From positions 349,443 to 413,442 of the forward strand of contig NZ_LMNF01000003.1 of NCBI RefSeq assembly GCF_001422485.1: a DNA stretch of 64,000 bases, written 5' to 3'. The first letter of the stretch is position 1; each line of letters opens with the position of its first letter. The translations under genes were made by a program, and so were the position numbers. The stretch is from Agreia sp. Leaf283. GTDB taxonomy: Bacteria > Actinomycetota > Actinomycetes > Actinomycetales > Microbacteriaceae. This document shows positions 36,370 through 46,196 of this stretch, piece after piece. A model generated the notes under the pieces. It was not told the DNA's origin. It ran no database searches and saw only the letters and a program-made list of their open reading frames with translations.

Positions 36370-38982
36370 TCAGTTGAGACTATCGGGCGCGAAGACGATC
36401 TCCTCGACGACAAGCTCAGTGCCGACACGGAAGGTGAGATCCTCGATCTTTCCCACGGCGCGCAGGTCGTCGGACGCCCTCTCGAGGACCTCGAGCACTT
36501 CGGCGGGTGCGGCGATCACAGCGGATGCCACGGGCGCCTTCTGCGACGCCTTCGCGTCGGTCTTCGCGCGCCGGATGCCGATGAGCGCCTGGCCGGCCAG
36601 CTGAAGCAGTGGCTCGTGCGAAGGGACGCCGCCCGCGGGCACACCGGCCGCGTCGCGGGTGCCGACCGGCCACGGTGCGAGGTGCACCGAGCCATCGTGG
36701 GTCCACGACCAGACCTCTTCAGTGGCGAAGGGCAGGAACGGGGCGAAGAGGCGGAGCATCACGTCGGTGGCGGCGCGGAGCGCGAGAACGGCCGACGCGC
36801 GGGCCGCGGGCTCGGTGGCGTCGCTGTAGGCGCGCTCCTTGACCAGCTCGAGGTAGTCGTCGCAGAAGGTCCAGAAGAACGACTCGGTCGTCTCGAGCGC
36901 GCGGGCGTGGTCGTAGTTCGAGAACGCCTCCGTCGCCGTGGCGATGACAGAGTCGAGGGCCGTGAGCATCGACAGGTCGATGGGGTGGGTGACCTGGTGG
37001 TCGCCCTCGGGCAGCTCGAAGCCGTAGACGAACTTGGCGGCGTTGAGGATCTTGATGGCCAGTCGGCGGCCGATCTTGATCTGGGTCGGGTTCTGCGGGT
37101 CGAATGCGGCGTCGGTTCCGAGGCGACTGGATGCGGCCCAGTAGCGGACCGCGTCGGAGCCGTGCTGGGCGAGCACGTCGGCGGGCGTGACGACGTTGCC
37201 CTTCGACTTCGACATCTTCTTGCGGTCGGGGTCGACGATGAATCCCGAGACCGCGGCGTGCTTCCAGGGCTTCTCGTTGTCTTCGAGGGTGGCGCGCAGC
37301 AGGGTCGAGAACAGCCACGTGCGGATGATGTCCTGGCCCTGGGGGCGAAGATCGAAGGGGTAGACGCGCTCGAAGAGGTCTTCGTCGCGCTTCCACCCGC
37401 CGGCCAGCTGGGGGGTCAGCGACGACGTCGCCCACGTGTCCATCACGTCGACCTCGCCCTGGAAGCCGCCGGGCACGCCGCGCTGGCTCTCGTCGAAGCC
37501 GGGAGCCGCATCCGACGAGGGGTCGACGGGCAGCGACGATGCGTCGGGGAAGATGGGCTGGTCGAAGACGGGGTTGCCGTCGGCGTCGAGGGGGTACCAC
37601 ACGGGCAGCGGCACGCCGAAGAAGCGCTGGCGCGAGATCAGCCAGTCGCCGGTGAGACCGCCGACCCAGTTGTCGAAGCGCACCTTCATGAACTCGGGGT
37701 GCCACGAGATCTCGCTGCCGAGCTCGAGCAGGCGCGAGCGCAGCTCTTCGTTGCGTGCGCCGTTCGTGATGTACCACTGGCGTGTCGACACGATCTCGAG
37801 CGGCTTGTCGCCCTTCTCGAAGAACTTGACGGGGTGCGTGATGGGCTTGGGCTCGCCGATCATCTCGCCGGTCGAGCGCAGGAGCTCGACGATGGTCTGC
37901 TTGGCCGAGAACACCGTCTTGCCGGCGAGCTGGGCGTAGGCGTCCCGTCCTGTCTCGGAGGTGATGGCATCCGGTGCCTCGGAAATGAGGCGGCCGTCGA
38001 AGCCGATGACGGCGCGGATGGGCAGGTCGAGGTCGCGCCACCAGATCACGTCGGTCAGGTCGCCGAAGGTGCAGATCATGGCGATGCCCGACCCTTTGTC
38101 TTGCTGCGCGAGGTGGTGGGCGACCACGGGGATCTCGACGTCGAACAGGGGGGAGCGAACGGTGGTGCCGACGAGGTCGGCGTAGCGCGGGTCGTCCGGA
38201 TGCGCGACGAGCGCCACACAGGCCGGCAGCAGTTCGGGGCGGGTCGTCTCGATGAAGACGTCGCCGGCGGGGCCGTGGAACGCGAGCCGGTGGTACGCGC
38301 CCGGCTGCTCTTTGTCTTCGAGCTCGGCCTGGGCGACCGCGGTGCGGAAGGTCACGTCCCACAGCGTCGGCGCCATGGCCTGGTACGCCTCGCCCCGCTC
38401 GACGTTGCCGAGGAAGGCCAGCTGGCTTGCCCGGAGGGATTCGTCGCCGATGGTTCGGTAGGTCTGGGTCCAGTCGACCGAGAGGCCGAGCTCGCGCCAC
38501 AGGGCCTCGAACTGCTTCTCGTCTTCGACCGTCAGCCGTTCGCAGAGCTCGATGAAGTTGCGGCGTGAGACGGGCTTCTGGTCTGCGGCCTTGGAGCTCT
38601 TGTTGTCGCCGCCCTCGAACGGAGGCGTGAAGTCGGCTTCGTACGGCAGCGACGGGTCGCAGCGCACGCCGTAGTAGTTCTGCACCCGGCGTTCGGTGGG
38701 AAGGCCGTTGTCGTCCCAGCCGATGGGGTAGAAGACGCTCTTGCCGCGCATGCGCTGGAAGCGCGCGATGACGTCGGTGTGCGTGTACGAGAAGACGTGC
38801 CCGATGTGCAGCGACCCAGATGCGGTGGGCGGGGGAGTGTCGATGGAGTAGACGCCGTCGCGGCCGGCCGCGTCACGGTCGAAGAGATACGTCCCCTGGG
38901 TTTCCCAGGTCTCAGCCCACTTGGTCTCGAGCCCCTCGAGCACGGGCTTCGCGGGAATGGAGGAGGGCACGGTGTCGGTCAC
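36370..38982 (-). CDS. valS: Valine--tRNA ligase
   Basis: The 870-residue class I synthetase has the HIGH motif in PTASGSLHIGHVFSYTHTD near residue 56, KMSKSKGN near 588, a CP1 editing domain in between, and the anticodon-binding domain at the end. It lacks the C-terminal coiled coil of E. coli ValS (951 aa), fitting the short actinobacterial form. It charges tRNA-Val. The GTG at 38982 (VTDTVPSSIPAKPVLEGLE) has AAGGA about 12 nt upstream; the extension to 39048 is not supported. Confidence 0.95.
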   Translation of the reverse strand: MTDTVPSSIPAKPVLEGLETKWAETWETQGTYLFDRDAAGRDGVYSIDTPPPTASGSLHIGHVFSYTHTDVIARFQRMRGKSVFYPIGWDDNGLPTERRVQNYYGVRCDPSLPYEADFTPPFEGGDNKSSKAADQKPVSRRNFIELCERLTVEDEKQFEALWRELGLSVDWTQTYRTIGDESLRASQLAFLGNVERGEAYQAMAPTLWDVTFRTAVAQAELEDKEQPGAYHRLAFHGPAGDVFIETTRPELLPACVALVAHPDDPRYADLVGTTVRSPLFDVEIPVVAHHLAQQDKGSGIAMICTFGDLTDVIWWRDLDLPIRAVIGFDGRLISEAPDAITSETGRDAYAQLAGKTVFSAKQTIVELLRSTGEMIGEPKPITHPVKFFEKGDKPLEIVSTRQWYITNGARNEELRSRLLELGSEISWHPEFMKVRFDNWVGGLTGDWLISRQRFFGVPLPVWYPLDADGNPVFDQPIFPDASSLPVDPSSDAAPGFDESQRGVPGGFQGEVDVMDTWATSSLTPQLAGGWKRDEDLFERVYPFDLRPQGQDIIRTWLFSTLLRATLEDNEKPWKHAAVSGFIVDPDRKKMSKSKGNVVTPADVLAQHGSDAVRYWAASSRLGTDAAFDPQNPTQIKIGRRLAIKILNAAKFVYGFELPEGDHQVTHPIDLSMLTALDSVIATATEAFSNYDHARALETTESFFWTFCDDYLELVKERAYSDATEPAARASAVLALRAATDVMLRLFAPFLPFATEEVWSWTHDGSVHLAPWPVGTRDAAGVPAGGVPSHEPLLQLAGQALIGIRRAKTDAKASQKAPVASAVIAAPAEVLEVLERASDDLRAVGKIEDLTFRVGTELVVEEIVFAPDSLN

Positions 38983-39084
38983 GGCGGAGACGTCCTTTTC
39001 GTATGGGCGGCACCGTGTCGATGGTGAGGTGCCTGATTGTCTCCTCAAGGATACCGGTACCCGCGCCGCGCCATCCGGCCCTCC

Positions 39085-40983
39085 TCAGTCGGGCACTGTC
39101 GCCCTGCCGAGCCGGCGCGTCAGGGAGTCGAGCTCGTGGTGCAGCTCGATCGGAAACCGCTCCGCGTCGAAGGTGTCGAAGTACTCGGCGATGGCCGCCG
39201 CCTCGCGCCGCCACGCGGCCGCGTCGAGACCGATGATGGCGGCCAGCGCGTCGGTGTCGAGGTCGAGGCCGTCGATGTCGAGGTCGCCCTCGAGCGGAAG
39301 GCCGCCGATCGGCGTTCTGCGGGCATCCACATCGCCCTCGAGGCGCCGCACGATCCACTCGATGACCCGCGCGTTCTCAGAGAACCCGGGCCAGATGAAC
39401 CGGCCATCGGCGTCGGTGCGGAACCAGTTGACCGAGAAGACGGGCGGAGCGTGCTCGCCGAGCCGCTCTCCCATCGCGATCCAGTGCGCGAAGTAGTCGG
39501 CCATGTTGTACCCGACGAAGGGCAGCATCGCGAACGGGTCGTGACGCAGCAGGCCGACCTCCCCGGTCGCCGCGGCCGTGGTCTCCGACGCCATCGTCGC
39601 TCCCATGAAGACGCCCTGCTGCCACGATGCGGCCTGCGATACGAGGGGAACCGTGCTCGGTCGGCGCCCGCCGAACAGGATCGCGTCGATCACGACGCCC
39701 TCCGGCGAGTTCCAGTCGTCGGCGATGGAGGGGCACTGCTCGGCCGCGACGGTGAATCGGCCGTTCGGGTGCGCGGCGCGGGTTCCGGATGCCGGGGTCC
39801 AGTCGTTCCCCTGCCAGTCCGTCGCGTGGGCCGGCGGCGCAGCCGTGAGCCCCTCCCACCAGACGTCGCCGTCGTCGCGGAGCGCGACGTTGGTGAAAAT
39901 GGTGTTTCCCCAGATCGTGTCCGTGGCGGTGGGGTTGGTCGCCGGCCCCGTGCCGGGCGCGACGCCGAAGAACCCGCGCTCCGGGTTGATGGCGCGCAGC
40001 CGACCGTCGGGTCCCGGGCGCATCCAGGCGATGTCGTCGCCGACCGTCTCGACCCTCCACCCCGGGATTGTGGGCGCCAGCATCGCCAGGTTGGTCTTGC
40101 CGCAGGCCGAGGGGAAGGCCGCGGCCAGGTGGAAGACCCTGTTCTCGGGCGAGGTGACCCGCACGATGAGCATGTGCTCGGCGAGCCAGCCCTCGTCCCT
40201 GGCCATCACGCTGGCGATACGCAGGGCGAAGCACTTCTTGCCGAGCAGCGCATTGCCGCCGTAGCCCGACCCGAACGACCAGATCTCCCGGCTCTCGGGA
40301 AAGTGGCAGATGTACTTCGTGTCGTTGTGCGGCCAGGCCGAGTCCTCGCGGCGAACCCCGTCGTCGCCGACCAGGGGAACGCCCACGCTGTGCAGCGCGG
40401 GAACCCACGGCGTGCCCGGGGTGATTCCGGCGAGCGCCGCCGTGCCCATCCGTGTCATCAGCGCCATGCTCGCGACCACGTAGGGGGAGTCGGTGATCTG
40501 CACGCCGTATTGCGACAGCGCCCCGCCGATCGGACCCATCGAGAACGGGATGACGTACATCGTCCGTCCGCGCATGCTTCCCGAGAAGAGCTCCGACAGC
40601 TCCAGGCGCATGATCGAGGGGTCGCGCCAGTTGTTCGTGGGGCCGGCGTCGTTCGGGTCGTCGGAGCAGATGAAGGTGCGATCCTCCACCCGCGCGACGT
40701 CGGCGGGGTCGCTTCGCGCGAGGAAGCTGTTCGGGCGCCACTCAGGGTTCAGCCGGATCAGCGTTCCCTGCGCGACCATCATCTTGGTCAGCCTGTCCCA
40801 CTCGGCGGTGGAGCCGTCGACCCAGACGACCTCGTCGGGGGCGGTGAGTCGGGCCACGTCAGTGACCCAGTCGGAGATGTCGTGGTTCGACAGTGTCTCT
40901 GCCGAGAGTGACTGTGCCGATGGTTTCTGTGCCGATGGTTCCTGTGCCGCGGTCGGCGTCGAACGGGGTGCGAGCAGGGTCAT
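39085..40983 (-). CDS. pckG: Phosphoenolpyruvate carboxykinase (GTP)
   Basis: This 632-residue enzyme converts oxaloacetate and GTP to PEP, GDP and CO2, for gluconeogenesis and anaplerotic balance. The kinase-1a loop [16 protein letters not shown] with the reactive Cys is near residue 289; [17 protein letters not shown] and the Mn-binding DDIAWM follow. The start ATG at 40983 has GAAGGAG 6 nt upstream. The N terminus carries a low-complexity stretch of five-residue repeats ([20 protein letters not shown], about 13-32) not found in the family core, and the DNA there repeats with a period of 15 bp. It diverges from a RamB-like regulator. Confidence 0.96.
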   Translation of the reverse strand: MTLLAPRSTPTAAQEPSAQKPSAQSLSAETLSNHDISDWVTDVARLTAPDEVVWVDGSTAEWDRLTKMMVAQGTLIRLNPEWRPNSFLARSDPADVARVEDRTFICSDDPNDAGPTNNWRDPSIMRLELSELFSGSMRGRTMYVIPFSMGPIGGALSQYGVQITDSPYVVASMALMTRMGTAALAGITPGTPWVPALHSVGVPLVGDDGVRREDSAWPHNDTKYICHFPESREIWSFGSGYGGNALLGKKCFALRIASVMARDEGWLAEHMLIVRVTSPENRVFHLAAAFPSACGKTNLAMLAPTIPGWRVETVGDDIAWMRPGPDGRLRAINPERGFFGVAPGTGPATNPTATDTIWGNTIFTNVALRDDGDVWWEGLTAAPPAHATDWQGNDWTPASGTRAAHPNGRFTVAAEQCPSIADDWNSPEGVVIDAILFGGRRPSTVPLVSQAASWQQGVFMGATMASETTAAATGEVGLLRHDPFAMLPFVGYNMADYFAHWIAMGERLGEHAPPVFSVNWFRTDADGRFIWPGFSENARVIEWIVRRLEGDVDARRTPIGGLPLEGDLDIDGLDLDTDALAAIIGLDAAAWRREAAAIAEYFDTFDAERFPIELHHELDSLTRRLGRATVPD

Positions 40984-41117
40984 GATTCTCCTTCGAATCC
41001 GTCGGTCGTGGCGTGCGAGGTGGGGAAATATCTTCCTGATCTCCACACTGGGCCCGTATCGGCGTAGATTCTGAAGAATCGATCGAAAAGAAACGACGAT
41101 CTTTACAGGAGGGCAAT
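40984..41117. promoter_or_regulatory. Divergent promoter region of pckG and the RamB-like gene
   Basis: This 134-bp segment holds both promoters. It is AT-richer than its surroundings, with ATATCTTCC (about 41028) and ATTCTGAAGAATC (about 41068-41080), the latter a short palindrome. Ribosome-binding sites are clear at both ends (GGAG before pckG, AGGAGG before the regulator). Possible autoregulation and cross-regulation are inferred from the arrangement. Confidence 0.5.
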
Positions 41118-42557
41118 GTGGCCGCCGAAACCGACCTGATCACGCTGGGGCGTCGCATCCGGCACCATCGCAAGAACGCCGGGCTCACGCTCGACCAGCT
41201 GGGCGAGCGCGTCGGCGTCGTCGGAAGCCAGCTCTCGCTCGTCGAGAACGGCCGACGCGAGCCCCGGCTCGCCCTTCTGCAGAACATCGCCGCCGAACTC
41301 GACGTTCCCCTCACGGATCTGCTCTCGGGCGACGCGCCGGATGCCCGTACGGCGCTCGAGATCGAGCTGTCGCGGGCGCAGCTCGGCCCGCTCTACCGCA
41401 CACTCGGGCTGCCCGTCGTGCCCGCCTCGCGCAGCCTGCCGATCGAGACCCTCGAGTCGCTCGTGGGCCTGCACCGCGAGCTCATCCGTCGCGCCAAACG
41501 TTCGGTCGCGACCCCCGAGGAGGCCAGACGGGCCAACACCGAGCTGCGCATGCGCATGCGCGAGCGCAACAACTACCTGCCCGAGATCGAGCGGATCGCC
41601 ACGGAGGCGCTCGCGGAGGTCGGTCACACCAGCGGGGCGCTCACCCATCGCAGTGTGAGCCTGATGGCCCAGAACCTCGGCTTCACGCTGATCCACGTCG
41701 ACGACCTTCCCCATTCCGCGCGCTCGGTGATCGACCTCGAGAACGGCCGCATCTACCTTCCGCCGGCGTCGATTCCGGGCGGGCACGGCCTCAGGTCGAT
41801 GGCCCTGCAGGCGATGGCGCACAGGCTGCTCGGGCACAGGGCTCCCGAGAGCTACGCCGAGTTCCTGCAGCAGCGGCTCGAGATCAATTACTTCGCCGCC
41901 GCCTGCCTCATGCCGCACGACGCATCGGTGCGCTTCCTGCGTGCGGCCAAGGAGCGCCACGACCTGTCGGTGGAGGACTTCCGCGACGCGTTCGGGGTGA
42001 CGCACGAGGCGGCGGCCCTGCGGCTCACCAACCTGAGCACGGAGCAGCTGGGCCTGAAGATGCACTTCCTGCGGGTGGCCGACGACGGCGCGATCCAGAA
42101 GGCCTACGAGAACGACGGCCTCGCGCTGCCGATGGATGTGACGGGTGCGGTCGAGGGGCAGCTCGTGTGCCGCTTCTGGGCGTCACGGGCGGCGCTGCAC
42201 CGCACGAACCGCACGACGGAGTTCTACCAGTACACCGACACCCCGGACGGAACCTTCTGGTGCGCGACGCAGACGGGCAAGACCGACGCGGGGGAGTTCT
42301 CGATCAGTGTGGGTGTGCCGTTCGCCGAGGCGAAGTGGTTCCGAGGGCGCGACACGACGGTGAGGGCGCAGTCGCGGTGCCCCGACGAGTCGTGCTGTCG
42401 ACGGCCCGACGACGTGCTCGCCCGGCGCTGGAGGGACAGGGCGTGGCCGAGCGCGCGGCTGCACGCCCACATCCTGTCTCCCCTGCCGCAGGGCGAGTTC
42501 CCAGGCGTCGACACCCTCGAGGTCTACGAGTTCCTGGAGTCGCACTCCGGGCAATGA
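41118..42557 (+). CDS. RamB-like XRE/short-chain acyl-CoA regulator
   Basis: The 479-residue regulator has an N-terminal Cro/C1 helix-turn-helix ([41 protein letters not shown]). A middle IrrE-like zinc-peptidase-fold region follows ([42 protein letters not shown]) in which the HExxH motif is not intact, and then a C-terminal DUF2083/ScfR domain ([10 protein letters not shown], with CPDESCC). This is the architecture of C. glutamicum RamB and mycobacterial homologues, which sense acyl-CoA or related metabolites and control acetate and propionate metabolism. The start is GTG. Position beside pckG suggests control of gluconeogenic flux (inference). Confidence 0.88.
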   Translation: MAAETDLITLGRRIRHHRKNAGLTLDQLGERVGVVGSQLSLVENGRREPRLALLQNIAAELDVPLTDLLSGDAPDARTALEIELSRAQLGPLYRTLGLPVVPASRSLPIETLESLVGLHRELIRRAKRSVATPEEARRANTELRMRMRERNNYLPEIERIATEALAEVGHTSGALTHRSVSLMAQNLGFTLIHVDDLPHSARSVIDLENGRIYLPPASIPGGHGLRSMALQAMAHRLLGHRAPESYAEFLQQRLEINYFAAACLMPHDASVRFLRAAKERHDLSVEDFRDAFGVTHEAAALRLTNLSTEQLGLKMHFLRVADDGAIQKAYENDGLALPMDVTGAVEGQLVCRFWASRAALHRTNRTTEFYQYTDTPDGTFWCATQTGKTDAGEFSISVGVPFAEAKWFRGRDTTVRAQSRCPDESCCRRPDDVLARRWRDRAWPSARLHAHILSPLPQGEFPGVDTLEVYEFLESHSGQ

Positions 42558-42560
42558 CGA

Positions 42561-42603
42561 GCGCCCGGCCTCGTCGACCGGTCCGGTCGACGAGGCCGGG
42601 CGC
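42561..42603. terminator. Bidirectional terminator hairpin
   Basis: A 19-bp perfect stem (arm GCGCCCGGCCTCGTCGACC) with a 5-nt loop lies between the convergent regulator (stop at 42557) and amidase (stop at 42623) genes. No T run is present. Confidence 0.85.
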
Positions 42604-42622
42604 CCCGGATGCCTGTGGCCGG

Positions 42623-45334
42623 TCAGCGACGCGCCGCGCGTCGCCGGATGCGGGCCAGCGCGAACACTCCGGCTCCGAGCAGGCCGAGCGCGAGCGCCGA
42701 CAGCACGCCGCTGCCCGCGTCCGTTCCCGTCGCCGCGAGGGTGACCTTGCCCGCGTTGTCGGGCAGCGCGGCCGGCTCTGCCGGCGTCGCGGGGGTCTCC
42801 GGTGTCGTGGGCGTCGTCGGCGGCTCGGTGCCGGGCAGCAGCTCGAGCGCGGGAACGATCGTCGGAGTGATCTGCGCGTCTGCCTGCTGCTCGAGAGCGA
42901 AGCCCATGCCGAGAACCTCGGCATCGCTCCAGGCTCTGCCGACGATCTGCATCGACATCGAGTAGCCGCGGTCGTTGACGCCCACCGGAACGATGACGGT
43001 CGGCAGGCCGACCGTCGACGTCAGCACGCCGGTGCCTCGGTCGGAGCTCAGAGCGGCGGACGCGGCGTCGTTGTTGTAGACGTCGCTGAGGAAGCCGGGA
43101 TAGACGACCGCGTCGACATCGTTCGTGTCCATCCACGTGGCGATGAGCGCCTTGTAGTCGGTGCGCCACTGGATGTAGGCGGTCACCTGCTCTTCCGTCA
43201 TTCGCTGCGCCGTGCCCGGCTGCGACGGCAGGTTGTACGGCAGCACGAGCGGTGACGAGAGAAGGGCGTTGCCGTCGGCGTACGGGAACGCCGCCTGGTC
43301 GGCGATGTAGCGTGCCCAGCCCTCCGCGTTCAGGCTGCCGCCCGGCGCTCGGCTGGCGGTGGGTGCGTTCGGCATCCTCACGAGAGTGGCGCCGGCGGCC
43401 TCGAACTCGGACAGCTTCGCGAGCGCCGCCTCGGGTGTGCCGTCGTCCTCTGTCGTGAGCGCACCGGCGTCGCCGAACGCGCTCGGCAGGTAGCCGATCC
43501 GGGCGCCCTGCAATGCGGCGGTGTCGAGGGCCGTCTTCCAGTCCGCCGGCTTGCGCGTGTCCGCCTCCGCCGTGAGCGCGTCGGCCGGGTTCGTTCCGGC
43601 CGTCGCGTTGAGCAGCGACGCCAGGTCTGTGACGTCGCGGGCGATCGGCCCGGCGTAGTCCTGGATGTAGCTGAGGGGCATGACACCCGCCGCGCTGGCC
43701 ATCCCATCGGTGCCGCGGAAGGCCGCGAGGCTCGAGCCGGTGGTCGGAGCGTAGAGCGAGACGCCGGTCTGCGTGCCGAGGGCGGCCGCGGTGAAGCTGG
43801 CGGCGACCGAGACGGCCGATCCGCCGCTCGACCCGAACGAGGTCTTCGACGGGTAGAGCACGTTCCAGACCTGCCCGTATCCGCTGTCGCTGAAGCTGCC
43901 CGAGTTCGCGAACTCCGAGAGGTTGGTCTTGCCGATCAGCACGGCACCCGCCTCGCGCAGCTTCGCCACCTGGAATGCGTCCGTGGTCGGCTGGTAGCCC
44001 TCGAGCGCCAGAGTTCCGCCCGTCGTCGGCATGTCCTTCGTGTCGTACAGATCCTTCAGGGCGATCGGAACGCCGAGCAGGTCGCCCGTGCGGCCGGCCG
44101 CACGCTCCGCGTCGGCCGTCCTCGCCTGCTCGAGAGCGGTCTCCGACACGTGGAGGAAGGAGTTCAGGCCGAGCTGTCCGCCGTCGTAGGCGGTGATGCG
44201 GTCGAGGTAGGCCTGGGTGATCTGCTCGCTCGTCGTGACACCCGAGACCATGTCGGCCCGCAGCTCGGCGATCGACTTGTTCACGACGTCGTAGCTCGAG
44301 GTCGTGAAGTGCTGCTCCACGGCGGGCGAGTCGGGAATCGGCAGGGCGCCGGGTACGCAGGCGGTCGCGTCGACTCCCGGAACGAGCGTCAGGTCCCAGT
44401 TGCTCAGGCTGCAGATCTCGGCGGCGTCGAGGCCCGTGAAGTCGGGGGCGAGGGCGAGGGCGGCGAGCCTGGTCGCCTCCGCGGGCTGCGAGTCGGCTGC
44501 CGCGGCTCCGACCGTGACGAACCGCGCGAGCGACTTCGTCTCGCCCGCGGGCACGATCACCGTGTTGATGTAGCCGTAGAAGCTCGCGGCGTTGGTGGTG
44601 GGGTCGTAGGCGTTGTCGAACGGCCCGAGCTGCTGGTTGCCCACCGAGGTGAGTGCACCGGCGAAGGGAGCGGGGCTGCCGAGCACGACGCCCACGGGCC
44701 GCTGATTCGTGGCGGACGTGGCCGCGAGGGTCCACGCGTCGTCTGCGCCGATGGTCGTGTCGCCGCTCGCGGTGGCGGTGATCGGGGAGAACGTGCTCGT
44801 GGTGGGATTGCCGTAGCCGAGGCTGCCGCCGAACGAGACGTCGACCGTCACGGGCTCGTCTGATGTGTTCGTGAAGGTATCGAAGAACCGGGCGCTGTTC
44901 TGGGTCGGATCGACCCGCACCTCCCGGGTGATGTCGATCGCCCCGAGCTCGACGGCCGCGGTGGTCTCGAAGGTGTCGCCCGTGAGGGTCAGTCCGAAGC
45001 CGCGCATCATCTCGCCGTTCAGGCGCGGCTCGGGTGTGCTCGACACCCGCACGAAGATGTTGCCGAAGCCGTCGATGCGGGAGTTGGTGACCCCCCTGAT
45101 GCTTCCGGTGTCGACGGAGGGGCGCACGGCATCCTGGATCTGCCACTGCGGCACGGTCGTCGCTGGAGCCGAGGGCGCCGGCGGAACCGAGGTCACGGCG
45201 AGAGCGGCGGGCCCCTGTGCCAGCGCCCCGATCACGACGGTCGTTCCGATGACGAATCCGAGGCCGGCTCTGCGGCGTCGGTGATGCGGGCGGTCTTCGG
45301 GACTGCGCAGCCCGATACGCGCGATGGAGTTCAT
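42623..45334 (-). CDS. Secreted, wall-anchored amidase-signature protein
   Basis: This 903-residue protein has a basic N terminus, a hydrophobic segment (AGLGFVIGTTVVIGALA) and a signal cleavage region near 45. An extra N-terminal beta-rich region (about 60-320) of unknown fold is followed by an amidase-signature domain (about 345-830). The Lys of the Ser-cisSer-Lys triad is in GVPIALKDLYDT, and the serines are in SSGGSAVSVAASF and the nearby GTQTG region. The C terminus has LAATG, a hydrophobic helix and an Arg-rich tail: a class E-type sortase signal (LAxTG). The enzyme would act on amides outside the cell while anchored to the wall. Substrate is unknown. Confidence 0.85.
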   Translation of the reverse strand: MNSIARIGLRSPEDRPHHRRRRAGLGFVIGTTVVIGALAQGPAALAVTSVPPAPSAPATTVPQWQIQDAVRPSVDTGSIRGVTNSRIDGFGNIFVRVSSTPEPRLNGEMMRGFGLTLTGDTFETTAAVELGAIDITREVRVDPTQNSARFFDTFTNTSDEPVTVDVSFGGSLGYGNPTTSTFSPITATASGDTTIGADDAWTLAATSATNQRPVGVVLGSPAPFAGALTSVGNQQLGPFDNAYDPTTNAASFYGYINTVIVPAGETKSLARFVTVGAAAADSQPAEATRLAALALAPDFTGLDAAEICSLSNWDLTLVPGVDATACVPGALPIPDSPAVEQHFTTSSYDVVNKSIAELRADMVSGVTTSEQITQAYLDRITAYDGGQLGLNSFLHVSETALEQARTADAERAAGRTGDLLGVPIALKDLYDTKDMPTTGGTLALEGYQPTTDAFQVAKLREAGAVLIGKTNLSEFANSGSFSDSGYGQVWNVLYPSKTSFGSSGGSAVSVAASFTAAALGTQTGVSLYAPTTGSSLAAFRGTDGMASAAGVMPLSYIQDYAGPIARDVTDLASLLNATAGTNPADALTAEADTRKPADWKTALDTAALQGARIGYLPSAFGDAGALTTEDDGTPEAALAKLSEFEAAGATLVRMPNAPTASRAPGGSLNAEGWARYIADQAAFPYADGNALLSSPLVLPYNLPSQPGTAQRMTEEQVTAYIQWRTDYKALIATWMDTNDVDAVVYPGFLSDVYNNDAASAALSSDRGTGVLTSTVGLPTVIVPVGVNDRGYSMSMQIVGRAWSDAEVLGMGFALEQQADAQITPTIVPALELLPGTEPPTTPTTPETPATPAEPAALPDNAGKVTLAATGTDAGSGVLSALALGLLGAGVFALARIRRRAARR

Positions 45335-45482
45335 GCTTCTCGCTTCTCGTTGGAGTCGGGCTCGCACGATCGGCGCCCCCAGAGAGAAGCTATCCAGCGG
45401 CAGTGCGCCGTGGGTTTCCTACGTATTTCGGTTGTGTTACCTGATCAAGTGATCGAATTCGGCACAGACAGCCCGCGCCCTG
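45335..45482. other. Intergenic spacer upstream of the amidase
   Basis: The 148-bp spacer contains the amidase ribosome-binding site (GAGAAG about 5 nt before the ATG) and a short inverted repeat CTGATCAAGTGATC around 45440-45453. No gene is visible. An amidase promoter is expected here but no convincing -35/-10 pair was found. Confidence 0.5.
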
Positions 45483-46076
45483 CTATACGTGCGCAAATCC
45501 CGCCAGCAGAGGCGAGAGCGCCCGCTCGAGGTGGGGCGCGAGGATGCCCCGATCCGGACCGGCCTCGGCCCAGCTCATCATCGAGGCGACGACCGCCCCC
45601 ACGCACGCGAAGGACAGGCTGCGGGCGAGTGCGGGTTCGACGGAGGCGGACGCCGCGCGCTCGATGAGGTGCGACAGCCGTGTCGCCCGCCCGATGACGC
45701 TGGCCATGACCTCGTGGGTGCTGCCGATCAGTTCGAAGTGGGTGAGCACCCACGGCACGTCCGACGGTCCGAGCAGGGAGGCGGCCCCGAGGAGGGCGTC
45801 GTGGAGCGTTCCGAGCGTCGGCGGGCCTGGCGTCGGCGCATCGAGCGCTGCCTCCACGCGGTCGATGCTCGCGTCGAGCCCCACCCAGAACACGTCGCTC
45901 TTCGCCGTGAAGTAGTTGAAGAAGGTGTTGCGGCTCACGCCGGCCCGCGTGCTGATCTGCTCGACGGTCGTGCCGGCGAAGCCGTTCTCCAGGAACAACT
46001 CGAAGGCGGCCTCCTCGAGCAGCGAGGCGGATCCGAGCCGCGGTCGCCCCCGGGTGGGTCGCGGCGCATCGGTCAC
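45483..46076 (-). CDS. TetR family transcriptional regulator
   Basis: The 197-residue regulator has an Arg/Pro-rich N terminus (APRPTRGRPRLG), a helix-turn-helix (AAFELFLENGFAGTTVEQISTRAGVSRNTFFNYFTAKSDVF) and a helical ligand domain. It starts with GTG and has GAGAGGAC upstream. It diverges from the peptide transporter operon at 46197, which it probably represses. The 120-bp gap contains arms CGCTTT and AAAGCG about 18 nt apart (46108-46138). Confidence 0.9.
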   Translation of the reverse strand: MTDAPRPTRGRPRLGSASLLEEAAFELFLENGFAGTTVEQISTRAGVSRNTFFNYFTAKSDVFWVGLDASIDRVEAALDAPTPGPPTLGTLHDALLGAASLLGPSDVPWVLTHFELIGSTHEVMASVIGRATRLSHLIERAASASVEPALARSLSFACVGAVVASMMSWAEAGPDRGILAPHLERALSPLLAGFAHV

Positions 46077-46107
46077 GGCAGGTCCTCTCGGTATTCGCCC
46101 TCGGTCT

Positions 46108-46138
46108 TCGCTTTATTGGGCTGAGTCTATTTAAAAGC
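46108..46138. promoter_or_regulatory. Possible TetR operator at the transporter promoter
   Basis: CGCTTT and AAAGCG arms flank an AT-rich core containing TTTATTGGGCTGAGTCTATT. The core is the only AT-rich segment between the divergent TetR and ABC transporter genes, so promoters are likely within it. Confidence 0.4.
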
Positions 46139-46196
46139 GCCTAGGCTGGAACCCGCGCCTCCCGATCGAGGCATCCCCACCCGAGAGAAGTCCACC

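Noticed and set aside
42561-42603. Type A/B repeat at the hairpin after the RamB-like gene
   Set aside because: The stem sequence is unrelated to the repeat families; it is an ordinary GC-rich terminator.
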